Source: a virus
Virus record (IMG/VR): IMGVR_UViG_3300044821_000131
Location: 62,001-126,000 of that record
Length of the DNA: 64,000 bases
Direction: 5' to 3' (one strand)
The stretch's first letter is position 1. The number at the start of each line of letters is the position of its first letter. The notes beneath the pieces were generated by a model. It did not search any database, was not told where the DNA came from, and saw only the letters and a program-made list of their open reading frames with translations. Positions 25,418-33,371 of this stretch are shown in pieces. Made by a program: the position numbers and the translations under genes.

Positions 25418-26313
25418 GCACCAAATACTTGTACATCCTATGCAATGCCGGCCTCACCAATCGTATGCACGCCATCGCTGGCGCCCAGCGCCTGGCCGAA
25501 AAGACTGGCCGTGAACTTCGGGTGTGGTGGCCCCTTAATCGGCACCTCAATGCCCCATTCAAGCGATTGTTCACAAATCCATTGAATCTCCTGAAGCAGT
25601 TCGAGTTGGAGCATCTGTTGGAGACCGAAACCCGAGTGAAGTTCTACGATTGCGGTCCGAAGGAGGATGCCAGTTCCGGCGGCTATAATGTGGAGCGCGA
25701 TGATCCGCACGACATCATCGCCATCAAGACGTGGTATGTACCGAAGTTTCGAGGCGAAGGATTTCAGGACGTACTGCCGGAAGTCTTGCCCACCGTACGT
25801 GGTTTTAAACCTGTGCCGGAAGTAGTGGACATGGTGAAAGAAGCTATTAAACGGATCGACGGTTGGTGCAACGATGGCATGCTGTTTGGCGTGCACATTC
25901 GATACGGCGATGTGCGTCAGTATAACCCCAACGAGTGGGACGAAGCGATCATCAAGCGTTATGCCGCTTCGAGCGTCTTTGCATTTAACGTCGCGATCGA
26001 ACGCGTGCTGACACGTTTCCCGGAGGCCAAGTTTTTCTTGGTATCTCCCAATGTGGAAATTGAAAACAGATTTCGTGCTACCTATCTGGATCGGGTGTAT
26101 TCACCACTCAAGAGCACGGAAGGTCGTCTCGGCGTTCGCGGTATGCGCGAGGCCTTGGTCGATCTCCTTCTTCTTGCGCAGACCGATCTGATACTTGGTT
26201 CGGACTTCAGTCAATTCTCGAAGGCCGCGTCCGAGCTTGGTAACGTGCCGCTGGTTCAAGTTGGGAATTGGTGCTGGGAACATAAACTGGATCATTTGCT
26301 GGATAAACTGTAA
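25414..26313 (+). CDS. fucosyltransferase-like GT-B protein
   Basis: 299 aa. N-terminal LCNAGLTNRMHAIAGAQ resembles the GGLGNRM donor-site loop, and VHIRYGD at about residues 160-166 matches the HxRxGD motif of the fucosyltransferase superfamily (GT11, GT23, GT65-type). The later LLLLAQTDLILGSDFSQFSKAA matches the third conserved region. A GDP-sugar donor is therefore likely. Part of the sugar cassette. Confidence 0.7.
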   Translation: MSTKYLYILCNAGLTNRMHAIAGAQRLAEKTGRELRVWWPLNRHLNAPFKRLFTNPLNLLKQFELEHLLETETRVKFYDCGPKEDASSGGYNVERDDPHDIIAIKTWYVPKFRGEGFQDVLPEVLPTVRGFKPVPEVVDMVKEAIKRIDGWCNDGMLFGVHIRYGDVRQYNPNEWDEAIIKRYAASSVFAFNVAIERVLTRFPEAKFFLVSPNVEIENRFRATYLDRVYSPLKSTEGRLGVRGMREALVDLLLLAQTDLILGSDFSQFSKAASELGNVPLVQVGNWCWEHKLDHLLDKL

Positions 26314-26318
26314 ATATT

Positions 26319-27173
26319 ATGAAAACAGGTTTAATTTGGGTTTCCTACGCCAAAGATGTTTTATGGTTCGCTCTCTCTGCCGCGTCATATAGGAAGTTCG
26401 CGCGTGGTTGGGACATGGCGAAGTGCATCGTCCCCAAACAGGATGAAGAACAATTCAAGCCCCTCTGCGCCAATAACGGTATCGAGTTGGAAGCACTGGA
26501 GGAATGGACGGACAAGCCCTTCAATTGGCACCAGTTCATCAAATCGACCGCGGACCAACACCTGCCTAATGCCGATGTGATCTATCATATCGATTCAGAC
26601 GCCGTGTTCGCCCAGCCATGCACGCCAAAGGACTGGATGGTGGATACCCGCATTCTGATGCCGTACACACCGTATGACGCCTTCCTCAAACGCCCGGAAG
26701 ATGAGGATGAAATGCTTACCTTTATGGGCTATACCGGCAAGAAGGTTGATTTCGATCGGGGTCAGTACAATTGGCGTTTCGCTGTGGAATACGCATTGGG
26801 GCACCGCGTGGAGCGTGAGTGTATGGCTTGGAATCCAATTGTTCACTGGCGCCAGACGTACACGAAGATGCGCGATGTGATGAATACGCGCTGGCCTGGC
26901 CGAGGGTTTGACGGGTATGTGAGATCTTGTCGCGATCAACATCCGCAAACTTTTTGTGAGTTCAACACGTTGGGAGCGATTGCTCACAAATATTTTGACA
27001 GCAGTTATTTCTGGTATGACCTTCATTTCAATGGAAAATATCCTTTCCTTGGGAAGGTAATTCAGTCATGGTCTCACGGCGGCTTGGACCGACCACATGA
27101 CTATGGAGAACAGGTCCAAGACAAATCGATAAACACGCCGCGTAAACTTTTCGAGAGCATCGGCCTATTATGA
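26319..27173 (+). CDS. GT-A type glycosyltransferase with DSD motif
   Basis: 284 aa. VIYHIDSDAVF at about residues 88-98 has the DxD needed for metal and nucleotide-sugar binding after an N-terminal alpha/beta core. The pattern resembles the DUF6492 type, but this is only a visual match. It overlaps the next gene by 4 bases. Confidence 0.6.
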   Translation: MKTGLIWVSYAKDVLWFALSAASYRKFARGWDMAKCIVPKQDEEQFKPLCANNGIELEALEEWTDKPFNWHQFIKSTADQHLPNADVIYHIDSDAVFAQPCTPKDWMVDTRILMPYTPYDAFLKRPEDEDEMLTFMGYTGKKVDFDRGQYNWRFAVEYALGHRVERECMAWNPIVHWRQTYTKMRDVMNTRWPGRGFDGYVRSCRDQHPQTFCEFNTLGAIAHKYFDSSYFWYDLHFNGKYPFLGKVIQSWSHGGLDRPHDYGEQVQDKSINTPRKLFESIGLL

Positions 27174-27925
27174 GAGTATGGGTGATGACAGTCTGTCACA
27201 ACGAGGCGAAAATACTTCCGTATTTTCTGGCCCACTACAGTCAATTCGCTGAACGCATTCTGGTGTGGGACGATCAATCCACCGATGACACCCGGAAGAT
27301 ATTGGCCGCCAACCCTTGGACTACTGTGCGGGACTGGCCCTTCGATACTGGAATCGACGACGAGGCGTTCGTCAATTTCGCCCATGCGGCTTATCGCATC
27401 GCGCGCGGACGGGCAGATTGGCTGATCTACGTCGATACCGACGAGTTCATCTATCACCCGAATATCTTGCACTTTCTGACGCACAACACGGAGGGGTTGG
27501 AAGTGATTCAGACCTGCGGATTCAACATGATTGGTACTGGCACCGGCGATGGACTGCCCCCATTCAACGGTCAGCAGATATACGATCGATTTCCGATGGG
27601 CGTCCGTGCGCCGGTGTATTCGAAGCCGGTGGTTATTCGACCTGGTGTCGAGCTGCATTGGTCCCGGGGTAAACATAAGCTTGAACGCTGTGCTGTAAGG
27701 CTGAGCGCCACTCCGTTGTTGAAGCTGTTGCATTATCGGTATATGGGTCACGATTGTACCAAGACTCGAAATGCGAAGAATTACGAGCGTTGCGGACTGG
27801 TCAATGGGGACAAGGCCGCGGCTTGGACGTGTGCACCTGGGCACAGAGGAGAACATTCGGCCGTGTGGGCGGATCGCGTTGTCGGAGAAGCATTCAATGT
27901 ACTAAATTCACCATTATATGTCTAA
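27170..27925 (+). CDS. GT2/GT92-like glycosyltransferase
   Basis: 251 aa. MRVWVMTVCHNEAKILPYFLAHYSQFAERILVWDDQSTDDT then WLIYVDTDEF are typical of the Glyco_tranf_2_4 group, with DTD as the metal site (about residues 89-91). HYRYMGHD is near the C-terminal acceptor region. Overlaps both neighbours by a few bases. Confidence 0.75.
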   Translation: MRVWVMTVCHNEAKILPYFLAHYSQFAERILVWDDQSTDDTRKILAANPWTTVRDWPFDTGIDDEAFVNFAHAAYRIARGRADWLIYVDTDEFIYHPNILHFLTHNTEGLEVIQTCGFNMIGTGTGDGLPPFNGQQIYDRFPMGVRAPVYSKPVVIRPGVELHWSRGKHKLERCAVRLSATPLLKLLHYRYMGHDCTKTRNAKNYERCGLVNGDKAAAWTCAPGHRGEHSAVWADRVVGEAFNVLNSPLYV

Positions 27926-28688
27926 ATCATTTAACGAACTTATTAAGAAGATCCATCTCGGTACTAACCCTTTCGAAGGTTATCCAAAGGATCAATGGCC
28001 CGTCCAACACTGGGGCGGCTGGGGCTCCGATCATCCGTTCTTCGCGGAAATGGTGGCCAAAATTAAACCGCACCTGATCATCGAAGTCGGCAGCTTTCTC
28101 GGCGGTTCCGCCATCCAGCAAGGACAATTGCTGAAGAAGAACGGATTGAACGACTCCGCTGTGCTGTGCGTCGATACGTGGCTTGCTGAACAGATCCTGT
28201 GGTCGTTGCCGGATCAACGTGAGAAGCTCAAACTCCGCTTCGGCCGACCGTGCTTCTATTACACCTTCCTTAGTAACATCATCGATGTCGGCCTGCAGAA
28301 CATGGTGGTGCCGCTGTCTATGCCTAGTTTGAGTGCCGCGCGTTATCTTAAGCAATTGGGAGTCACGGCGCCGATGATCTACATTGACGGATGCCATGAA
28401 GAATTCGATTGTCGTCGGGATCTCGATATGTACTGGGATCTATTGGAGCCAGGTGGTGGAATGATCATTGACGATTACGTCTGCGGCTCTGACATGTTTG
28501 CCGGGCTGGTGCGTGATGTGAATCGATTCGTATACGATACGCATAACGATGCTTTGAACTACGATTGGTTTATACCTCAACACGAGGGCGTGCAGCCGCA
28601 GAGTATAACGGAGGTGCAATTAGCCTTCGGGTTGCGTAGCGACAAGGTGTGGCGGGAAACCAACAAGGTTGTCGTATGGAAAGTTTAA
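27918..28688 (+). CDS. class I SAM-dependent methyltransferase
   Basis: 256 aa. LIIEVGSFLGGSAIQ (about 55-69) is the SAM-binding glycine loop; VLCVDTW follows as motif II; MIYIDGCHEEFDCRRDLDMYWDLLEPGGGMIIDDY is the late Methyltransf_24-type region with its IDG-H and DDY acids. In a glycosyltransferase cassette it probably methylates a sugar, thereby capping a glycan (inference). Confidence 0.75.
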   Translation: MSKSFNELIKKIHLGTNPFEGYPKDQWPVQHWGGWGSDHPFFAEMVAKIKPHLIIEVGSFLGGSAIQQGQLLKKNGLNDSAVLCVDTWLAEQILWSLPDQREKLKLRFGRPCFYYTFLSNIIDVGLQNMVVPLSMPSLSAARYLKQLGVTAPMIYIDGCHEEFDCRRDLDMYWDLLEPGGGMIIDDYVCGSDMFAGLVRDVNRFVYDTHNDALNYDWFIPQHEGVQPQSITEVQLAFGLRSDKVWRETNKVVVWKV

Positions 28689-29005
28689 GTCCCAGTCTTG
28701 TATTCTGTGTCGTGGCGGGAGTCGCCTTGTTTACAGGATTGGGCGACTATCTCTCCAAGAAGTTCTCATTGAACCCAAATTGGCACTTGGCATTTTATGC
28801 TGCTTCGGCGTACTTGGTTGGAGTGCTATTTTGGTTTCGGATGATCTATCATTTTCAAAGTCTGGCCCGCGCTGGTGAGTTGTGGATACTTACGTCGGGC
28901 GTATTGTTACTGGTGATCAGCCAATGTATATTTCACGAGCCCTTGTCGCCGAGGCAATGGGCTGGTGTGGCATTGGGTCTGATCGCGATCGTGTTATTGT
29001 TGTGA
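28676..29005 (+). CDS. EamA/SMR-like small membrane transporter
   Basis: 109 aa with four hydrophobic helices and the spacing of EamA/small multidrug resistance half-proteins, including a GDYLSKKFS after helix one and EPLSPRQWAGVALGLIAIVLLL at the end. Similar proteins flip lipid-linked sugars (ArnE/F type). It overlaps the methyltransferase by 13 bases and closes the sugar cassette, so flipping a lipid-linked sugar is a reasonable inference. Confidence 0.65.
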   Translation: MESLSPSLVFCVVAGVALFTGLGDYLSKKFSLNPNWHLAFYAASAYLVGVLFWFRMIYHFQSLARAGELWILTSGVLLLVISQCIFHEPLSPRQWAGVALGLIAIVLLL

Positions 29006-29103
29006 CGGAGAAATTGGCTTGCGAGTTTAATTTTCATTATTCATAATCGGCGGCGTGAATTTTTTACTGGCACAACTTTAATGTCGTATGTTATCTTCAA
29101 TTT

Positions 29104-29691
29104 ATGCAACATTACAACGTCGAGTGGGTCTACTACTTCTTGGGTATTATATTGTCGTTATGTGGTGTGTGGCAATTCTTGTGGAAGCCGCTAAACAAGT
29201 TCGTACGCAACGCTAGCCATATTGGACACAGCCTTAACAGCGCCCTTCCCGTCCTCATAAAAATCGCCGAAGAGTTCAAACCAAACGGCGGCAACTCCCT
29301 CCGCGACGTCGTCAACCGCATCGAAATCAACCAGGCCGTCAGCGATCAGCGCCATCGTGCCATCTACGCCTACTTGGACCTGCCAGTATTCGAAGCTGAT
29401 GCCAAAGGCGCCTACACGTTTGTATCGAAAGATTGGTGTAACGCCGTCAATCTATTTCCAGAACAAGCGTTTGCCGATGGCTGGATCAACTCGGTTCATC
29501 CGGAGGATCGCCAGAAGGTGATGTCCGAATGGAGAAACGCTGTGACCGAGAAGCGTGAATTTGCCTTGGACTACCGCCTTGCCGTTCCTCCCGATCGTGA
29601 AGCTGGTCGCGTCTATGCTCGGGCCTTTCCTGCGAGAGTAACTGCGGAGCGTCCTGTTGTTGGTTATGTCGGTACTCTGAGAAAGTTATGA
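29104..29691 (+). CDS. membrane-anchored PAS domain protein
   Basis: 195 aa. Residues 7-25 are a membrane helix, followed by a helical linker to about 90. Residues about 93-195 are a PAS_3-type domain: AYLDLPVFEADAKGAYTFVSKDW, GWINSVHPEDRQKVMSEWRNAV and the closing PVVGYVGTLRKL. No kinase, GGDEF or HTH output follows, so it may sense a ligand or bind a host sensor. Rare cargo for a phage. It overlaps the next gene by 4 bases. Confidence 0.75.
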   Translation: MQHYNVEWVYYFLGIILSLCGVWQFLWKPLNKFVRNASHIGHSLNSALPVLIKIAEEFKPNGGNSLRDVVNRIEINQAVSDQRHRAIYAYLDLPVFEADAKGAYTFVSKDWCNAVNLFPEQAFADGWINSVHPEDRQKVMSEWRNAVTEKREFALDYRLAVPPDREAGRVYARAFPARVTAERPVVGYVGTLRKL

Positions 29692-30146
29692 TCGAAGAGA
29701 CGCCCGTCGCCACCTGCATCCCTACAGGCAATCCCAAGAAGACGCGTGCCGGTCTTGGTATGCCTGCCTCGTTGTATCTCCACCAGTTTGGCGAACTTCT
29801 TTTCCATGCTTTCGGTGACTATGCCTATCATGTCGGATCTTCGTTGACCGGCGCAACATGGCGCGATGTGGATATCCGGATTATGCTGGAGGCCGAACAA
29901 TACAAAGCCATGGGTTTCGGTGATCCGCAGCGTCCGCACGAGAATAAACGTTGGTGTGCTTACACGATGGCCTTCTCGGAATTGGGACGTCGCATGACCG
30001 GGCTGCCGATCGATTTTCAAATACAGGAGACTGAGACGGCCAGTACGCAGTACGATTTAGACGAAGGCCACTCGCGTAGTGCTCTGATTTTGTGGGCTCT
30101 TCGAACTGCTCATTCAGAAGTTGCAGCGGACGAGGCAAAACCTTAA
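29688..30146 (+). CDS. nucleotidyltransferase-like protein
   Basis: 152 aa. YHVGSSLTGATWRDVDIRIML (about 44-64) has the G-S, then D-x-D arrangement of the Pol-beta nucleotidyltransferase superfamily, and LPIDFQIQ supplies a possible third acid. Substrate unknown. The nearest partners are the PAS protein and the RNAP beta gene. Confidence 0.6.
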   Translation: MIEETPVATCIPTGNPKKTRAGLGMPASLYLHQFGELLFHAFGDYAYHVGSSLTGATWRDVDIRIMLEAEQYKAMGFGDPQRPHENKRWCAYTMAFSELGRRMTGLPIDFQIQETETASTQYDLDEGHSRSALILWALRTAHSEVAADEAKP

Positions 30147-30155
30147 TATGCCGGC

Positions 30156-30608
30156 ATGCCTGATCTCATAATCGGTATCTCAGTCCTGCAACCTACTTGG
30201 ATCGATAAGGTCTATCGACTCTGGTTTCAAGCCCAGAAAGCCGACGGCGCAAAAAATCAAGGCTGGATCTTCGCCGTCGATAGCACGTCGGCCAGTACCT
30301 TGACCAAGATGCCCGAATACCCGGATGGCTGTAACTCGATCTGGCACTTCACCAGGCAGGGCGACACACTCAACTGCTCACCTTCGGTGAATTGGATATC
30401 TTGGGGTTTCCACAATGCTGGTAGCTGGACGACGCGCTATGTCGAGATGACCATCGCGGAACAGTCCATGTCGAAAGCGGGCGATGATACCGGCGAAGTC
30501 CCTACACGTTTGCGTATTGGACACACGGTTCATTACGATCTGAATAATGGTGCGGCCGATCCTCAGCAGGTGATCGCCGAGTACCGTCAGAAAGGGGTCC
30601 TGAAGTGA
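30156..30608 (+). CDS. hypothetical protein
   Basis: Not recognised with confidence. 150 aa; the segment SIWHFTRQGDTLNCSPSVNWISWGFHN looks conserved in style (metal- or ligand-binding beta-rich protein), but I cannot name a family. Its stop overlaps the GTG start of the RNAP gene. Confidence 0.55.
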   Translation: MPDLIIGISVLQPTWIDKVYRLWFQAQKADGAKNQGWIFAVDSTSASTLTKMPEYPDGCNSIWHFTRQGDTLNCSPSVNWISWGFHNAGSWTTRYVEMTIAEQSMSKAGDDTGEVPTRLRIGHTVHYDLNNGAADPQQVIAEYRQKGVLK

Positions 30609-32524
30609 ATCGGGCAGCACTCAGAGATGGACAATTCGCTGAGGTGCCCGATAAGGACATCGACTTTGAATTCACCTCTCCCAATCAATTTCTCGGCACC
30701 CATGCCAACTTGATCCCATTGCAGTCCGCAGTACAAGGTGGACGCCTGTTCTACGGCGCTCGATTCGCCAATCAGGCGTTGCCGATCAATAACTCGGAGG
30801 CCCCACTCGTACAGCTAAAGTCAGACGATGATCCGCAAGGCCGATCCTTCGACGAAATCCTCGGCGCCTCGGCTGGCGCCGTACACGCCAAACATGCCGG
30901 TACTGTACATGCTGTTACGCCAGACCATGTTATCGTTAAAACCAAGGATGGAGAAAAAGTGACACACGGATTGTACAACGAATTTCCGTATAACAGAAAG
31001 ACGAAGATCCACAACACTCCGGCGATTAAACCCGGGGATACTGTGGTCCCCGGACAGCTCCTCGCTCATTCCAATTTTACGGACAAGCACGGCACTCTGG
31101 CGCTAGGACTCAATGCTCGCGTCGGACTCGTGCCGTATCTTGGTCGCTCCATGGACGACGCGATTGTGATCAGTGAATCCTTTGCTAAACGTCTGGCCAG
31201 CAACCATGCCTACGGCTACGATCTCGACTACAAGCGTGGTGTGAAGGGCGGCAAAGCGCATCATGTCGGGCTGTTTCCCAACAAGTTCATTAATGACCAG
31301 TTAGATAAGCTGGACGATGAGGGGATCGTGAAGCCGGGACAGATTGTTAATCCTGGTGATCCGATCATCTTGGCCACGCGGCCACGCGTTGTGTCCTCAG
31401 CTTCGGCGCAGTTGGGTCTTCTGTCCAAACATATGAAGAACGCGCGCACGGATGCTTCCGTTCTATGGGAGCACGAAACTCCCGGGCGTGTGGTGGATGT
31501 CCACCGCGGTCGTGGTGGGGTGAAATTGAATATCCATACGGATGTGCCTACGCAGGTGGGCGATAAGCTCGCATTCAGAAGCGGAGGCAAGGCGGTTATA
31601 TCCACCATCCTACCAGACGAACACGTACCGCGCACGGCAGATGGCCAGCCATTGGAGGTTCTGCTAAATCCTCAGAGCATACCATCCCGGGTCAATCCGT
31701 CCTTGGTCTATGAGCTCCTGCTCGGCAAGGTCGCAAAGAAAACCGGACGCCCCTACAAACTGCCAGCCTTTACCAAGAACGGCGAAGCCTGGCACAATGT
31801 CGTCAAAAAAGAACTGGATGATAACGGCCTCACCGATACCGAAGACGTCTTTGACCCCCTCCTGAATAAAAAACTCGAGAACCCCATCACCGTCGGTAAT
31901 GGCTATGTCCTGAAATTACACCACACATCCGCCAGCAAGATAAGTGCTAGAGGTCAAGGTAGTTACAGCTCAGATCAGGAGCCGCTTCATGGTGGTGGTG
32001 AGGGTGGGCAGGGCAAGCGGTTATCGGGACTCGAGTCGGGTGCGTTATTGTCATCTGGGGCGTACGGGGTATTACGGGATGGTGCTACGGTACGTGGGAC
32101 ACGCAACGATCAATTTTGGCGGCAGTTACGTGCGGGGCAGGATCCGGCTGAGCCTGGCAGTTCGTTTGCGTGGGAGAAGTTCCGTGCTTTGTTACAGGGG
32201 TCTGGTTATCAGGCGCGCAAGCTCGGGGCTGGTCGGGAGCGTTTAGGTTTTTGGACGGACAAGGATTTAGCGGAGCGCAAGCCGATCAAGGTGAAGACCG
32301 GGGATATTGTGGATTTGAATTCCCTAGACCCAGTTCGAGGTGGGCTATTTGATCCGGCCCTGACGGGCAATCAGAGCTGGGGTTCGATCGATCTACCCAC
32401 CGCGTTACCAAACCCGGCGGCCGAGGATGTGATTTGCAAGATGTTGGGGCTTACGAATGCGCAGTATCGAAGGATACTGGCTGGAGAAGAGTCTTTACCC
32501 GAGCATTTGCTTCATCCACAATAG
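30605..32524 (+). CDS. RNA polymerase beta subunit, C-terminal half (phage multisubunit RNAP)
   Basis: 639 aa, GTG start in a GTGA overlap. It begins at the equivalent of about residue 650 of E. coli beta. Recognisable: GRSMDDAIVISES (180-192, the GYNFEDSILVSE region), GDKLAFRSGGKAVIS (319-333, equal to GDKMAGRHGNKGVIS with both catalytic-centre lysines kept), LNPQSIPSRVN (354-364), and KLHHTSASKISARGQGSYS (equal to KLNHLVDDKMHARSTGSYS). The N-terminal half is not in this window, so beta is split as in phiKZ-like phages. Together with 43724 and 55096 it would form the catalytic core. Confidence 0.9.
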   Translation: MNRAALRDGQFAEVPDKDIDFEFTSPNQFLGTHANLIPLQSAVQGGRLFYGARFANQALPINNSEAPLVQLKSDDDPQGRSFDEILGASAGAVHAKHAGTVHAVTPDHVIVKTKDGEKVTHGLYNEFPYNRKTKIHNTPAIKPGDTVVPGQLLAHSNFTDKHGTLALGLNARVGLVPYLGRSMDDAIVISESFAKRLASNHAYGYDLDYKRGVKGGKAHHVGLFPNKFINDQLDKLDDEGIVKPGQIVNPGDPIILATRPRVVSSASAQLGLLSKHMKNARTDASVLWEHETPGRVVDVHRGRGGVKLNIHTDVPTQVGDKLAFRSGGKAVISTILPDEHVPRTADGQPLEVLLNPQSIPSRVNPSLVYELLLGKVAKKTGRPYKLPAFTKNGEAWHNVVKKELDDNGLTDTEDVFDPLLNKKLENPITVGNGYVLKLHHTSASKISARGQGSYSSDQEPLHGGGEGGQGKRLSGLESGALLSSGAYGVLRDGATVRGTRNDQFWRQLRAGQDPAEPGSSFAWEKFRALLQGSGYQARKLGAGRERLGFWTDKDLAERKPIKVKTGDIVDLNSLDPVRGGLFDPALTGNQSWGSIDLPTALPNPAAEDVICKMLGLTNAQYRRILAGEESLPEHLLHPQ

Positions 32525-32528
32525 CGTT

Positions 32529-32909
32529 ATGCGACACATTGCTACATTCATCTTGGCTGATGCCCTCACTAAGATCGCGGCGCCCACCTCGTCCAATGCT
32601 GGTAGTTCCATGGCCGGCGGCCTGTTTCGTGGTGGACTGAAGGCGACACAGTCACAAGGTGGGTTGAAGGGTATGAGTGATTTACCGACTGGGATTCAAC
32701 GGCTCTCCATGTTTGGAAAAGCTTTTGGCTCCAAGGCATTTCGTCCGGCCAAGAATCCATTTTCGGCTATTAATCCTTCCGAGTTAGTTCGAACGGCCAG
32801 GCTACGGCAGATGAGCAAGTCAGCGCCATCAATGGGCAACACGGTGATGAGCAACATTCGAAACAGTTTGGGTGGCGGCGCGGCGATGGCGGCACCGGTG
32901 GCTAAGTGA
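32529..32909 (+). CDS. small Gly-rich protein with N-terminal KxA tag
   Basis: 126 aa. Hydrophobic N-terminal helix followed by ALTKIA (K15, A17), then Gly/Ser-rich basic sequence without a known domain. It follows the RNAP beta gene by 4 bases. The tag is shared with proteins at 43-60 kb, hinting at a common virion or processing fate. Confidence 0.6.
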   Translation: MRHIATFILADALTKIAAPTSSNAGSSMAGGLFRGGLKATQSQGGLKGMSDLPTGIQRLSMFGKAFGSKAFRPAKNPFSAINPSELVRTARLRQMSKSAPSMGNTVMSNIRNSLGGGAAMAAPVAK

Positions 32910-32924
32910 TTGGGCAAACCCGTC

Positions 32925-32953
32925 TTGACATGTTGGCGAATGGTGCAGATACT
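32925..32953 (+). promoter_or_regulatory. sigma70-type promoter
   Basis: TTGACA (32925-32930), 17-base spacer, GATACT (32948-32953), in the gap before a fibre-type gene, giving a leader of about 28 bases. Confidence 0.55.
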
Positions 32954-32987
32954 TTGTCAACGATAAATTTTTAAATCTGAAACTACT

Positions 32988-33356
32988 ATGAGCACAGCCA
33001 CACAAGTAAAACGCCGCCGCGGTACGACTGCCCAACACTCCACTTTCACCGGTGCCCTCGGGGAAATCACCGTTGATACCGACATCAAAACCATACGTGT
33101 CCACGATGGCATCCAAGCCGGTGGCTACGTGCTTCTACGTCTCAATGCTGATGGCAGCATCCCTCTTGGTCAGTTCACTGTATCGGCGGATGGCACGACG
33201 ATTACCAGCAGTAGTGGTCAGTCGAACGTGCGGTGGAAAAATGGTCAGTTTCAGATTTTCGATGAGGGCGACGCCACGGCGACACCATCGACGCCATGGC
33301 GTATTCTTGGATCGAACAACGGCTCGATTGTGCTGGCCGGACCGGTGGCCACTTAA
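32988..33356 (+). CDS. fibre-type protein with Mtd_N-like N-terminal domain
   Basis: 122 aa. Residues 5-50 (QVKRRRGTTAQHSTFTGALGE, VDTDIKTIRVHDG, AGGYVLL) match the N-terminal domain of major tropism determinants and many tail fibres, which anchors fibres to the particle. The short C-terminal part is beta-rich. No reverse transcriptase is near, so a diversity-generating system is not indicated. Confidence 0.75.
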   Translation: MSTATQVKRRRGTTAQHSTFTGALGEITVDTDIKTIRVHDGIQAGGYVLLRLNADGSIPLGQFTVSADGTTITSSSGQSNVRWKNGQFQIFDEGDATATPSTPWRILGSNNGSIVLAGPVAT

Positions 33357-33371
33357 TCTTCATCGCGCGCT

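Noticed and set aside
32988-33356. Diversity-generating retroelement target (Mtd-like N-terminus)
   Set aside because: No reverse transcriptase, template repeat or variable C-type lectin region was seen near it.
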